The notes under the pieces were generated by a model. That model made no database searches. It saw only the letters and a program-made list of their open reading frames with translations, and was not told where the DNA came from. Source: Halichondria panicea (lineage: Eukaryota > Porifera > Demospongiae > Suberitida > Halichondriidae). Taken from it: DNA of 64,000 nt. Location: NCBI RefSeq assembly GCF_963675165.1, contig NC_087391.1, positions 1,197,001 through 1,261,000 of the forward strand. The letters are read 5' to 3'. This document shows positions 11,556-29,692 of this stretch, piece by piece; positions within the stretch are counted from its first letter, which is position 1; every line of letters begins with the position of its first letter. Made by a program: the position numbers and the translations under genes.

Positions 11556-12573
11556 ATGGATTCTCTAAACTATAGTGACTACAATGGCAGTGCCATTCAA
11601 GAGTTTCCGTACTGGCAACCACTCATAGCTATTGACATTATTATCCACTTTGCAGTACTACTCCCATCAACTTTATTCTGGAATCTCACTGTCTTCACAG
11701 CCCTGATCAAGAGCAAACTCAGCAACAAGCCTCTAACAGTGCTCTACAGTTCCTTGCTATTGGTGCTATGTATGGACAAGATTGTTCAAGCTGTTGCAAC
11801 GACAACCATTTCACCTGACATGCTCAGATTTTGCATATGTTACATTCTAACAAATTCTATTATCTTTTCTTTCACTGCTATATTCTCCACTGTTTTTCTG
11901 TACTGATAATCACTTGCCAGAGCTTGCTACAGCTGCAAATCATCAGAGGGAAGAAACAATGGAACAGCTACCGAAGGATCATCCCCCTTGCATCGGAATA
12001 TGTGTTTTAGCTGGAATGTTCTGGAATGTAGTCATACTTCTTTGGGACATACTTCTGCCAGTGTCATCAAATCCTTGCGAGCCGTTATGTGTACAGAATA
12101 GTACGACAATACTGGAAGCCTTAAACATAAACTTGGGCATTCTCTTAGGCATCTATTTTGTGTCTACACTGCTTCCTACTTCTATCATGGTCATAGTAAC
12201 GTCAGTTTGGTCTGTACAGTTATTTAAGAAAATGTCTATCCAGCAAAAAATCCAGGAGTACAATACCTTGAACAAAAAACTTCTATTCATGCCCATTTTG
12301 ATGGTGACTCTAATCGGACTAATTGGTTATCTGATAGGCGTAGCAATTTCAGAAGTGATAAAGCTAGCGGGAGTGGAAGATTATCTTGGAAACTGGGCCT
12401 ATTTCACAAGCAGGATGTCAAATGCTGTTATCAGCTGTCTACATGGAGTGTCCTATCCGATCACACTGCTCTATTTCAACACCAAGCTAAGAAAAAACTG
12501 GAAGAAATGTTTTAATAGAAGGTCAAACAGAGTGGACCCAGAAATCATCACAATCCAATTAAGGACACTTTAA
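11556..12573 (+). pseudogene. 7TM receptor pseudogene, two frameshifts (copy F)
   Basis: The copy is full length from family ATG to a family-like stop, with most codons preserved. It has a one-base loss in TM3 near 11893 (a C missing before a T run), ending the first frame at 11906. A two-base gain in a C run near 11984 puts the remainder in a third frame, which is open to 12573. An in-frame 12-bp insertion sits before TM5. Everything after 11985 still encodes an intact TM4-TM7 half, so the loss of function looks recent. Confidence 0.85.
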
Positions 12574-13058
12574 ATAACTATAGTTATAAATAATTATACA
12601 TTGGAACTTTATTGTTGTGTACACCGTATGAATTACTTGAATTACCGGTATACATGTTTACGCATATCTAAAAACTATACATGCATGTATATAGATGGAA
12701 ACTAAATTACTATACGGATTGTAAAACTTATGGATCGAGGCACAATATTCTATGGTAATAATTATGAGCAAGAACCTTAGGCATGAAAATTAATTAAATG
12801 ATCGTGAATCGGGAATGATCGGGAATGATCGTGTACATCGATAAAAAAAGAATGCTTTTGTCGCCTTTGTAGATTGCCTACAAGTTCAACTGTCTCATTA
12901 GCAGTTAAAGCAGCAGTCCATAAAAGTGTCTACTTCACATGCAAAACAGCTCATTTTTGTGTCCTCACGCACACACCAATCACTCTACCCCTGCTGCGCA
13001 CTGCGCATGCACGGGGTAATTATGCATACTCTGAAACAAGGAACAAGGAGCACAGTCG
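12574..13058. other. Intergenic spacer
   Basis: The stretch is AT-rich with no gene seen. It includes a short direct repeat (ATCGGGAATG repeated near 12808-12828). The conserved receptor 5' block starts near 13059. Confidence 0.4.
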
Positions 13059-13189
13059 TGGTCCATTTCAGCTGATTAGGAGGAGTAAAACGATGAATAG
13101 GAGTAAACGACAACTACCGTACTGGAATGTAACGCATCACATGCAAAGTTGTATTTAGTAAATCAAATATCAAGGGCTATATAAAAAAA

Positions 13190-14188
13190 ATGGATTTTCT
13201 AGACAACAGTGACTACAATGGCAGTGCCATTCAAGAGTTTCCATACTGGCAACCACTCATAGCTATTGACATAATTATCCACTTTGCAGTAATGCTCCCA
13301 TCAACTCTATTCTGGAATCTCACTGTCTTCACAGCCCTGATCAAGAGCAAACTCAGCAACAAGCCTCTAACAGTGCTCTACAGTTCCTTGCTATTGGTAC
13401 TATGTATGGACAAGATTGTTCAAGTTATTTATACAGCAACCATTTCACCAGACATGCTCAGATTTTGTATATGTGACATTTTGAAGAATTCCATTCTCTT
13501 TTCTTTTACTGCATCCTCCATTCTTTTTTCTGTACTGATAATCACTTGCCAGAACCTGCTACAGCTACAAATAATCAGAGGGAAGAAACAATGGAACAGC
13601 TACGGAAGGATCATCCCTTGCATCAGAATATGTGTTCTAGCTGGAATATTTTGGTATGTAGTGGTACTTGTTCAGGCCATTCTTCTGCCAGCGTCATCAA
13701 ATCCTTGCCAGCCATTATGCATACAGAATAGTACATCAGTGCTGGAAATCGAAAACATTCTCTTAGGCATCTATTTTGTATCTACACTGCTTCCTACTTC
13801 TACCATGGTCATAGCAACATCAGTTTGGTCTGTACAGCTATTCAAGAAAATGTCTATCCAGCAAAAAATCCAAGACTATAATACTTTGAGCAAAAAACTT
13901 CTACTTATGCCAATTTTGATGGTGCTTCTAATCGTATGCAATGGAATAATCAGTTTTCTGATGGGCGTAGCAATTTCAGAAGTGTTAATGCTAGCGGGAG
14001 TGAAGGATTACCTTGGAAACTGGGGCTATTTTGCACGCAGTATGTCATTTGCTTTTATTAGCTGTCTACATGGAGTGTCCTATCCAATCACACTGCTCTA
14101 TTTCAACACCAAGCTAAGAAAAAATTGGAAAAGATATTTTACTAGAAAGTCAAACAGAGTGGACCCGGAAATCATCACAGTGCAGTGA
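13190..14188 (+). CDS. Intact single-exon 7TM receptor (copy G)
   Basis: This 332-residue receptor has an open frame throughout, starting MDFLDNSDYNGS. The topology is the family's: N-glycosylated short N-terminus, seven helices, NPCQPLC loop between TM4 and TM5, SYPITLLY in TM7, and tail VDPEIITVQ. It differs from the other intact copies at scattered positions in TM3, TM4 and TM6, including LAGVKDYLGNWGYF before TM7. It is more diverged than the A/C pair. Its 3' flank is repeated after the fragment at 16345-16929, showing that the G-to-H stretch was copied further along the array. Confidence 0.88.
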   Translation: MDFLDNSDYNGSAIQEFPYWQPLIAIDIIIHFAVMLPSTLFWNLTVFTALIKSKLSNKPLTVLYSSLLLVLCMDKIVQVIYTATISPDMLRFCICDILKNSILFSFTASSILFSVLIITCQNLLQLQIIRGKKQWNSYGRIIPCIRICVLAGIFWYVVVLVQAILLPASSNPCQPLCIQNSTSVLEIENILLGIYFVSTLLPTSTMVIATSVWSVQLFKKMSIQQKIQDYNTLSKKLLLMPILMVLLIVCNGIISFLMGVAISEVLMLAGVKDYLGNWGYFARSMSFAFISCLHGVSYPITLLYFNTKLRKNWKRYFTRKSNRVDPEIITVQ

Positions 14189-14870
14189 GGAAATTTTTAA
14201 CTGAGTTATATATTTATGGAAACTAAATTATAATACTGCATGATTGTATAAGATGTATAGATACAACAGACACGGTTAGTCAGGTGTAGGGGTTGGTAGA
14301 GATATTCTATTATGCTATTCCTTTCTGCTCAATGTCGGCCGTTCACTTCAATTGTTGGATGTGGTCATTTTTCTGCTCAGAGCGATATATACTGGCGTCC
14401 ATATAACACATACATAATATATAGCCCTTTTACGTAGCCATATTATAATGAATTTTCATGAAGAGGGTTAAACACATGCATGGTAGTCACATTCAATCAT
14501 TTTTGTAGCCATGCATACAGTGGCTACACCCACACATTTCAACAAAGATAGCCACAGGAATGCCATGAAACCCATGGGTATAGCCACAATTGCTAAAAAA
14601 ATGGCCAAATAGAATGTGACTACCATGCATGCATGTGTTTAACCACCACTTTGAAAAAGTATACGAGGAGGATTACTATAGCTAAATATTCTAGAAGCGC
14701 TAGGCTCTATGTACGTGCTATACAGACGCCAGTATATTATCGCTCTGGTAACAGAAAAGTGACCGCACTGTCTCATAAGAGGCAGCAATTAATACATGGA
14801 CTTTGAATTTTTGTCATCGTTTTTAGTATTACACTCATGCATGGGCGATCAATAATTATGTTGCATAGTC
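14189..14870. repeat. Receptor-linked spacer with large foldback element
   Basis: Bases about 14377-14746 form a foldback: 'AGAGCGATATATACTGGCGTC' at one end and 'GACGCCAGTATATTATCGCTCT' at the other, with an inner pair 'AACACATGCATGGTAGTCAC' near 14470 and its complement near 14615. The same spacer follows the fragment at 16345-16929 (about 16930-18014). There it is longer because another element has inserted. Confidence 0.7.
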
Positions 14871-15035
14871 ATGGTCCATTTCAGCTGATTAGGAGTTAAC
14901 GGTGAATAGGCGTAAACGGTGAATAGGCGTAAACGACAACTACCGTACTGAAAATAGCAAGAATGAATATAACGAATCACACGGTTGTATTTAATAAGGA
15001 CAAATGTAAATCAAAAATCAATGTAAGGCTAAAAA

Positions 15036-16043
15036 ATGGATTCTCTGAACTACAGTGACTACAATGGCAGTACCATTCAAGAGTTTCCGTACTGGAAACC
15101 ACTCATAGCTATTGACATTATCATCTACTTTGCAGTACTACTCCCATCAACTCTATTCTGGAATCTCACAGTCTTCACAGTCCTGATCAAGAGCAAACTC
15201 AGCAACAAGCCTCTAACAGTGCTCTACAGTTCCTTGCTATTGGTGCTTTGTATGGACAAGATTGTTCAAGCTATTTATTCGGCAACCATTTCACCAGACA
15301 TGCTCAGATTTTGTATATGTGATATTCTAAAAAATTCCATTCTCTTTTCTTTTACTGCATTCTCCACTCCTTTTTCTGTACTGATAGTCACTTGCCAGAG
15401 TTTGCTACAGCTACAAATCATCAGAGGGAAGAAACAATGGAACAGCTACGGAAGGATCATCCCTTGCATCGGAATATGTGTTCTAGCTGGAACATTCTGG
15501 TATGTGGTGATATTTCTTCAGGACATCCTTCTGCCAGCGTCATCAAATCCATGTCAGCCGTTATGCATACAGAACAGTACGTCAGTGTTAGAAGCCACAA
15601 ACATAACCTTAGGCATCTATTTTGTGTCTACACTGATTCCCAGTTCTATTATGGTCATAGTAACGTCAATTTGGTCTGCACAGATATTTAAGAAAATGTC
15701 TATCCAGCAAAAAATCCAAGACTACAATAGTTTGAACAAAAAACTTTTATTTATGCCCATTTTGATGGTGTTTCTAATCGTATGCAATGGACTAATTGGT
15801 TATCTGATGGGCGTAGCAATTTCAGAAGTGATAAAGCTAGCGGGAGTGGAAGATTACCTTGGAAACTGGGCCTATTTTGCACGCAGTATGTCATTTGCTT
15901 TTATTAGCTGTCTACATGGAGTGTCCTATCCAATCACACTGCTCTATTTCAACACGAAGCTAAGAAAAAACTGGACGAAATATTTGTATAGAAGGTCAAA
16001 CAGAGTGGAGTCAGAAATCATCACAGTGCAAAGTACACTATGA
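15036..16043 (+). CDS. Intact single-exon 7TM receptor (copy H)
   Basis: This 335-residue member is the longest intact copy and has the consensus start MDSLNYSDYNGS. All seven helices, the NPCQPLC loop, the NST glycosylation site, SYPITLLY and the basic tail are present. The C-terminus is slightly extended (SEIITVQSTL). The conserved 5' block precedes it at about 14871-15035. No intron, frameshift or stop is seen. The function is inferred only from 7TM topology. Confidence 0.88.
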   Translation: MDSLNYSDYNGSTIQEFPYWKPLIAIDIIIYFAVLLPSTLFWNLTVFTVLIKSKLSNKPLTVLYSSLLLVLCMDKIVQAIYSATISPDMLRFCICDILKNSILFSFTAFSTPFSVLIVTCQSLLQLQIIRGKKQWNSYGRIIPCIGICVLAGTFWYVVIFLQDILLPASSNPCQPLCIQNSTSVLEATNITLGIYFVSTLIPSSIMVIVTSIWSAQIFKKMSIQQKIQDYNSLNKKLLFMPILMVFLIVCNGLIGYLMGVAISEVIKLAGVEDYLGNWAYFARSMSFAFISCLHGVSYPITLLYFNTKLRKNWTKYLYRRSNRVESEIITVQSTL

Positions 16044-16344
16044 AATTATCTACGTATAATTATAGTAGTATAATGTAGATGGAAACTAAATTATACTATA
16101 CTGATTGTATAAGATGTGAGGAGGTAGCCATAACTTATCAGTATTATAATTTATATGAGAACATGAGCATGAACCCTAGGCATGAAAATGAAGAAAATTT
16201 ATTGGTGAGAATTGCAAATTCTGCATGTGCTTTTTATAAAGTACATACTTTAAGAGAATGCTAAAAAAGACAGTGAACAAAGAGCACAGGAGTTAACAAT
16301 AAAATAGGAGCAAATGACTGAAAGTAGCAAGAATGTTCATGTAA

Positions 16345-16929
16345 CATTCTAACGAGTTCAATTATCTATTCTTTCACTGTATTCTCCACTCCTTTTTCTG
16401 TACTGACAATCACTTTCCAGAGCTTGCTACAGCTACAAATCATCAGAGGGAAGAAACAATGGAACAGCTACGGAAGGATCATCCCTTGCATCGGAATATG
16501 TGTTATAGCTGGAATATTCTGGTATGTAGTGCTAATTCTTCAGGACACCCTTCTGGCAGAGTCATCAAATCCTTGCCAGCCGTTATGCATACATAATGGT
16601 ACATCAGTGTGCAAAATCGAAAAAATAAGCTTAGGCATCTATTTTGTGTCTATACTGCTTCCTATACTTATACTATGGTCATTGTAACGTCAGTTTGGTC
16701 TGTACAGCTATTCAAGATAATGTCTATCCAGCAAAAAATCCAAGACTATAATACTTTGAGCAAAAAACTTCTATTTATGCCAATTTTGATGATGATTCTA
16801 GTCGCATGGAGTGTCCTATCCAATCACACTGCTCTATTTCAACACGAAGCAAAAAAACAACTGGAAAACATATCATATTTTACTAGAAAGTCAAACAGAG
16901 TGGACCCAGAAATCATCACAGTGCAATGA
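16345..16929 (+). pseudogene. 7TM receptor pseudogene, 5'-truncated (copy I)
   Basis: Homology begins inside TM3. The frame runs to about 16687, then shifts, and the TM6-TM7 region is internally deleted (MPILMMILVAWSVLSNH joins two distant parts out of frame). The C-terminal tail and 3' flank match copy G. It is non-functional. Confidence 0.85.
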
Positions 16930-18014
16930 GGAAATTTTTAACTGTGCTATAAATTTATTTATGGAAACTAAATTATAATACTGCTGATTGTATAAGATGT
17001 ATAGATACAACAGACACGGTTAGTCAGGTGTAGGGGTTGGTAGAGATATTCTATTATGCTATTCCTTTCTGCTCAATGTCGGCCATTCATTTCAATTGTT
17101 GGATGCAGCCACTTTTCTGCTACCAGAGCGATATATACCGGCGTCTGTATAACACATATAATATATAGCCTATATTAAATAGCCCTTCTGGAATATTTAG
17201 CCGTAAGGAATTTTCATGAAGAGGGTTGAACACATGGTAGTCACATTCGATTATTTTGTAGCCATGCATGCATGGGCTACACCCACGCGTTTGGCAAAGA
17301 TAGCCATAGCAAGGGCGTATGAAGAGAAGAGGGTATGCAACTACAAATTACAAATGGGAGGGGCGTGTGAACTAAAAATAGATTGCACGTGCACTTACTC
17401 CATAATAGTCACCAAGCCAGCTATATATATAGCTAGCTAGCACGGTACTGTTGGGTAGAGCTAGCCACAAAGGTCAACAAGCAGAAGAGAAGGACCAATG
17501 CTAGACTAGAAGTAGCCATTGATCAATTCTAAGCTCTTCTATGCGATAAATTTCTAGTATAACAGTGTTCACGCCCACTATCATGCCTATTTACGTGTGG
17601 GCGGTTAGGTAAATATAGTATATCCTGCTGACTCATCAGTTTTTTGATGACTACACAGTACACATTGCGAGTTGCATGCCCTCTTCTTTTCATACGCCCT
17701 TGGTCATAGGAATGCCTTGAAACCTGCAGTGTGTAGCCACATTTGCTACAAAAATGGCCAATTAAGAATGTGACTACCATGTATGCATGTGTTTAATCAC
17801 CATGCACTTTGTGAAAAAAGTATACGAAGAGGATCACTATCTAAATATTCTAGAAGGGCTAGGCCTATGTACGTGCTATACAGACGCCAGTATACTATCG
17901 CTCTGGTAAGAGAAAAGTGACCGCACTGTCTCATGAGAGGCAGCAATTAATAATTATACGGACTTTTGTCGTCCTTTTTAATATTACACTCATGCATAGG
18001 CGATTGCATATAGT
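16930..18014. repeat. Second copy of the receptor-linked spacer, interrupted
   Basis: This matches 14189-14870 with the same foldback arms (about 17110 and 17885). The element at 17310-17702 has inserted in its loop. Confidence 0.7.
17310..17702. mobile_element. MITE with CAAGGGCG ends, copy 1
   Basis: The terminal inverted repeat is 'CAAGGGCGTATGAAGAGAAG' and its complement, about 30 bp. It is flanked by GCCATAG (17303-17309) and GTCATAG (17703-17709). The paralogous spacer at 14551-14557 (GCCACAG) is the unoccupied site. The CA...TG ends and 7-8 bp target duplication are suggestive of hAT-type mobilisation. A second copy lies at 30350-30980. Confidence 0.8.
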
Positions 18015-18143
18015 TGTGGTCCATTTCAGCTGATTAGGAGTTAACAGTGAATAGGAGTAAACGACAACTACCGTACTGAATATAGCAAGAATGAATATAA
18101 CGAATCACGGTTGTATTTTAATAAGGACAAATGGAAATAAAAA

Positions 18144-19133
18144 ATGGATTCTGTGAACTACAGTGACTAAAATGGCAGTGCCATTCAAGAGTTTCCGTAC
18201 TAGCAACCACTCATAGCTATTGAGATTATCATCCACTTTGCAGTAATGCTCCCATCAACTCTATTCTGGAATCTCACTGTCTTCACAGCCCTGATCAAGA
18301 GCAAACTCAGCAACAAGCCTCTAACAGTGCTCTACAGTTCCTTGCTATTGGTGCTTTGTTTGGACAAGATTGTTCAAGCTATTTATACAGCAACCATTTC
18401 ACCAGACATGCTCAAATTTTGTATATGTGATATTCTACCGAATTCAATTCTCTTTTCTTTCACTGCATTCTCCACTGCTTTTTCTGTGCTGATAATCACT
18501 TGCCAGAGCTTGCTACAGCTACAAAATATCAGAGGGAAGAAACAATGGAACAGCTACGGAAGGATCATCCCTTGCATCGGAATATGTGTTATAGCTGGAA
18601 TGTTCTGGTATGTAGTGGCATTTCTTCAGGACATCCTTCTGCCAGCGTCATCAAATCCTTGCGAGCCGTTGTGTGTACAGAATGGTACATCAGTGCGCGA
18701 AACTGAAAACATAACCTTAGCCATATATTTTGTGTCTACACTGCTTCCTACTTTTACCATGGTCATAGTAACGTCAATTTGGTCTGTACAGCTGTTTAAG
18801 AAAATGTCTATCCAGCAAAAAATCAAAGATTACAATACTTTGAACAAAAAACTTATACTTACGCCCATTTTGATGGTGATTCTAATTGTATGCAATGGAG
18901 TAATTGGTTATCTGATGGGCATAGCAATTTCAGAAGTGATAAAGCTAGCGGGAGTGGAAGATTACCTTGGAAACTGGGCCTATTTCGCACGCCGAATGTC
19001 ATATGCTTTTATCAGCTGTCTACATGGAGTGTCCTATCCGATCACACTGCTATATTTGAATACTACGCTAAGAAAAAACTGGAAGAAATATCTGACTAAA
19101 AGGTCAAACAGAGTGGACTCAGCAATGCAATAA
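18144..19133 (+). pseudogene. 7TM receptor with broken N-terminus (copy J)
   Basis: From the family ATG at 18144 the frame is closed by TAA at 18168 (codon 9) and TAG at 18201 (the Trp of YWQPL). From 18246 on it is fully open for 295 residues, covering the second half of TM1 to the C-terminus with all family motifs. Translation from the Met at 18246 would give a receptor lacking the N-terminus and part of TM1. The clean downstream frame means it may be recently dead, or expressed from the internal start. I favour pseudogene. Confidence 0.7.
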
Positions 19134-19193
19134 GGACATTTTGTATATGCAATTAACTATAGATCTAGTAAATATATACGTATATAGTTTATA

Positions 19194-19564
19194 CATTTGA
19201 GTCTTGATTATCCGAACACCTGGTGTCCGCACCTCATCCAGATGACTGAAATATTAGAAATGAGCCACGTCCATCAATAATTCGAGCAGCATCTGCATGC
19301 AAAATCAGCAAACTATGTCCAGAGCTCTTATAACTGTACTGGAATGCATCAAGGTGACAAGCTATACTGTTAGGCTAAGCTGAAGCGTTTAGCTGCTTCA
19401 CTAATCAGCAACACAAAAGCTTTCAACCAATGAGCATGCGCGAGTAGGTGTTTGGTATAAATATTATAAATACAAGAAGTATCATAAATTAAATTTGGTC
19501 GAATCTTTCATCCGGATAATCGAGATTTCGGATGATCGGGGTTCGGATAATTGAGACTCAACTG
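19194..19564. mobile_element. Pogo/Tigger-like MITE with TA target site
   Basis: The ends are 'TTGAGTCTTGATTATCCGAA' and 'TTCGGATAATTGAGACTCAA', flanked by TA on both sides (19192-19193 and 19565-19566). The 'ATTATCCGAAC' core resembles terminal repeats of pogo/Tigger elements. About 371 bp, no coding capacity. Confidence 0.75.
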
Positions 19565-19768
19565 TAACTGTAGATGGAAGATGACTATTACCGTATACCT
19601 TATAATTATCGGACACTTTTCTGGGCCATTTTCTTTGTTTTAATACAGAGGACAATCTGGTGCTTTAATCCCAACAATACCATGGAAGATACATTCCAAG
19701 CATGTTACGTAGCTTTTTAGCTAGCAAGAGTTTTGCAGTTTATTAGCTCGAGAATTATCTAGTTTAGA

Positions 19769-20094
19769 TACCGTAAATCTGGTTAATAAGCGCACATCAA
19801 CTATAGGCGCATACTGATTAGCATACCAAGAACCTCGATAGAAGGCGCATGGTTTTCTGCACAGTTCTCTGCCCAACAACTGGTCTCCACACTTCTTTAT
19901 AGATGTGAAGTATCCTTCACTAGTTGTGTTACTGCTGATATGACTATAGACCTCTTGCAGACAACGATCAAGCCAGCTAATGAAGAAGTGCAGTGTCGAA
20001 GGTGTGGTTATAATATCTATAAACTCATCTGGATAATAGGTGCATAGAGGTCTGCTCTTTCCTCTATATGTGCATGCACTTATTATATACGGTA
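19769..20094. mobile_element. TACCGTA-ended foldback element
   Basis: The left end 'TACCGTAAATCTGGTTAATA' pairs imperfectly with the right end '...ACTTATTATATACGGTA'. It belongs to the loosely related set of elements in this window with TACCGTA...TACGGTA termini. Confidence 0.55.
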
Positions 20095-20719
20095 TCGTAT
20101 AGTGCTAATTATATGAGAGCATAAAATATTGCGTTTTAGCCACAATTTTGCGATTAATTTTATTTCTTCGATTAACTTATAATGCCGCAATTTCAATGGG
20201 GATTGTACAGGCCTCCAAGATACAAATTGATAGGTGCTTGCATAAATAGCATTACATGTAGTTTGTAGCGCGTACATTTCTAGCACTGGTAGTACAGCAT
20301 CATGTTGAGTCACACGTTGTACTATGAACTTAGCTAGCTCGCATTCACCTGCCAATATTCCGGATGCGCTATAATGATCTGTTCTAATTATACCCGGACA
20401 ATTTATTATTTTGCTCTCCGATAAATTAGAACATAAATTATACGTGGTACTATTCTGATTGTATGTATTATGGACAACAGACACAGCTATAGTCAGGTGT
20501 CATAAGCTCAGTAAAGCCAGAGGTAGCAACAACTTCTTTACCGTTTTTCGGTATCTATGGTAACATAAGCAAGAACCTTAAACCTTAGGAATGCCACGTG
20601 AATGATGACAAATGTCCATGGAACCTCCTCGCTCTCTCTCCCTGCCTATCAGATGACGTGCAGGTGAGGGGAGGAGTCTGGCTCAGAGGAGGTATGTACA
20701 ACACTATTATAGCGCTCAC
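20095..20719. other. Receptor-array flank abutting truncated KPTN
   Basis: No gene is seen. Bases about 20440-20590 resemble the 3' flanks of the receptor copies ('CAGGTGTCATAAGCTCAGTAAAGCC' region, also near 3820). The array's homology therefore reaches almost to the last recognisable kaptin exon at 20720. Confidence 0.5.
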
Positions 20720-21751
20720 TTTGTGTGGAGGAGTTGGAAAGGAGTGAACTTGAGACTGATAGGTTGCCAATCCTCTGCAGAAAACAGAAAACACATAATT
20801 ATTATACTAGAACTTGTTTGGAAACATATAAATACAGTTGAAAAAGCCACAGATAATTATTACACGTACAGTTTCAAGGGAGTACTGTACTGTTGAAATA
20901 CTATGTACCAATGCATATAATAAGCCAATGGAAAAGATTAGTTGACAATGTCACTCCTAAAGCTCAGAGCTAATTATGATAAGAGTATTCAAACTGCACC
21001 TGCGACCTTGTCCCAGCTGAAGGGAGCTTCAGGATCGCATTTGACCCCGTACAGATTGAAGAAGATCTCCTTCGGCTCAGAGTTCTTTATCAGAGTGACC
21101 CCCACAATAATCCCATTGGGCTCCCTCACACATGCATCTATCGAGATCACCTCAGCATCAGCTGCAAAAATAAAATGGAAAAAGTAATGATTCCTTGTAG
21201 AAGCAAAATTATAGTCAATCCAAACAACAATAGACCCGAACAATTCCTTATGAATATAATTACCGGTTTTCTTACAAAGTTGTGCTTACACGTACACTAG
21301 AATCAATTTTCATTAAACAAGCAACAATATGATTGCCTTGGCAACTTGTGTGTACTCTTGTGTACTCTGCACATTCTTACCCAATAATATCAATTCATCC
21401 TCAACAATACTAGTACGATACTAGATGAGACTACCCCCTCCCACCTGGTATGTAATTGAAGGTGATAGGTGTGAGGGAGGGTGGACGTTGGACGGAGGGC
21501 TTGTGGTACTCCAAACAGAAGATCTCTCCTCCCAGCGTCGACACCACCAGCTTGTTTAGGCCATTTATACAGATGTTCAGCAACCCATAGATGTTGCTCT
21601 GTCTTTGTAGAGGGAAAAATTGGGTCTCGTGAAAAATGATCTCCTGCTGACTTGGGACCGGGAATGGACAGTCTGGAACAGGAACGGAGCCCTCATCATT
21701 TAATGGGCTCTCTCCAGTAGCTGGACTCTCACTGATAGATACTGTTGACAT
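20720..21751 (-). CDS. KPTN: Kaptin, first three coding exons (truncated?)
   Basis: Coding exons on the minus strand are 21445-21751, 21000-21161 and 20720-20774, with phases consistent across both GT-AG introns. The protein begins MSTVSISESPATGE. It carries the kaptin N-terminal signature QSNIYGL, then FNYIPADAEVISID, GIIVGVTLIKN and LKFTPFQLLHTK, in the same order as I recall for vertebrate kaptin. Kaptin is a subunit of KICSTOR, which tethers GATOR1 to lysosomes and restrains mTORC1 when amino acids are scarce. Exon 3 ends in a good donor (AA|GTGAGC), yet I find none of the remaining ~300 residues down to the receptor array. Either the gene was truncated by array expansion, or later exons are too diverged to see. 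The start faces SEC23 across 362 bp. Confidence 0.78.
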
Positions 21752-28993
<7,242 letters not shown>

Positions 28994-29692
28994 CACATGT
29001 GACTGTGGATGGATTCATGTGACTAATAGGTTTTATTCATATACAGTACACGTCTGTCGTCTTAATTAATTTTTGTGTTACAATTTGAGATGTAATGATC
29101 ATTAATTTTGTGTATTGAGACAATCCTAGCCGGCCACGTACAGTAATTAGAATTAGTGAAACTGGGCATGATGGGGACCAGCTTTATAATAATGTTGCAA
29201 TAATTATATCTGCGGCGAGGTTGGTCAAATGAATGACATCGACGTCACATGCACACCTATGATTCATAATCAGCCTCATAAAGGTCCAGGGATGCATGAT
29301 CTAATTCCGAACAAAATATAATTATGCAGACAATGTTAATTATTATAGACACTCAATTTTTTAGATCTATAGGTTGGTTGGGCATATACTATAATTATAG
29401 CTAGTTATAAAGAAAAAATAGAAAAGTGGTTCAGTTCTGTGTGTCCATGGTGACTAGTTCTGGCCTGGATCGGATGGGTGTATGTTCCTTCTTGGAGTGG
29501 GGGACACTTTTTGAGGGTGTGTCGAAGTCTACGTATCTCACAGACGCCATCTTGGCATATTCACTGCAGGGGGGTTATAGTAGTATGCTAAATATAGCAC
29601 AAGAAATGCGAAAATGGCTTTGATTGTCAAAATCTAGACTTATTCAGGCTAAAAATGATGTGAAACAAAAGCTCCTCTTGTTATTGTATCTC
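28994..29692. other. Convergent intergenic region, SEC23 and kinase 3' ends
   Basis: No gene or clear repeat is seen. Both flanking genes end here, so two 3'UTRs must share about 700 bp. I could not place polyadenylation sites with confidence. Confidence 0.5.

Noticed and set aside
20083-20484. 133-codon open frame on the minus strand, a candidate for the missing kaptin part
   Set aside because: No kaptin motif is found; part lies in a foldback and in receptor-flank sequence.
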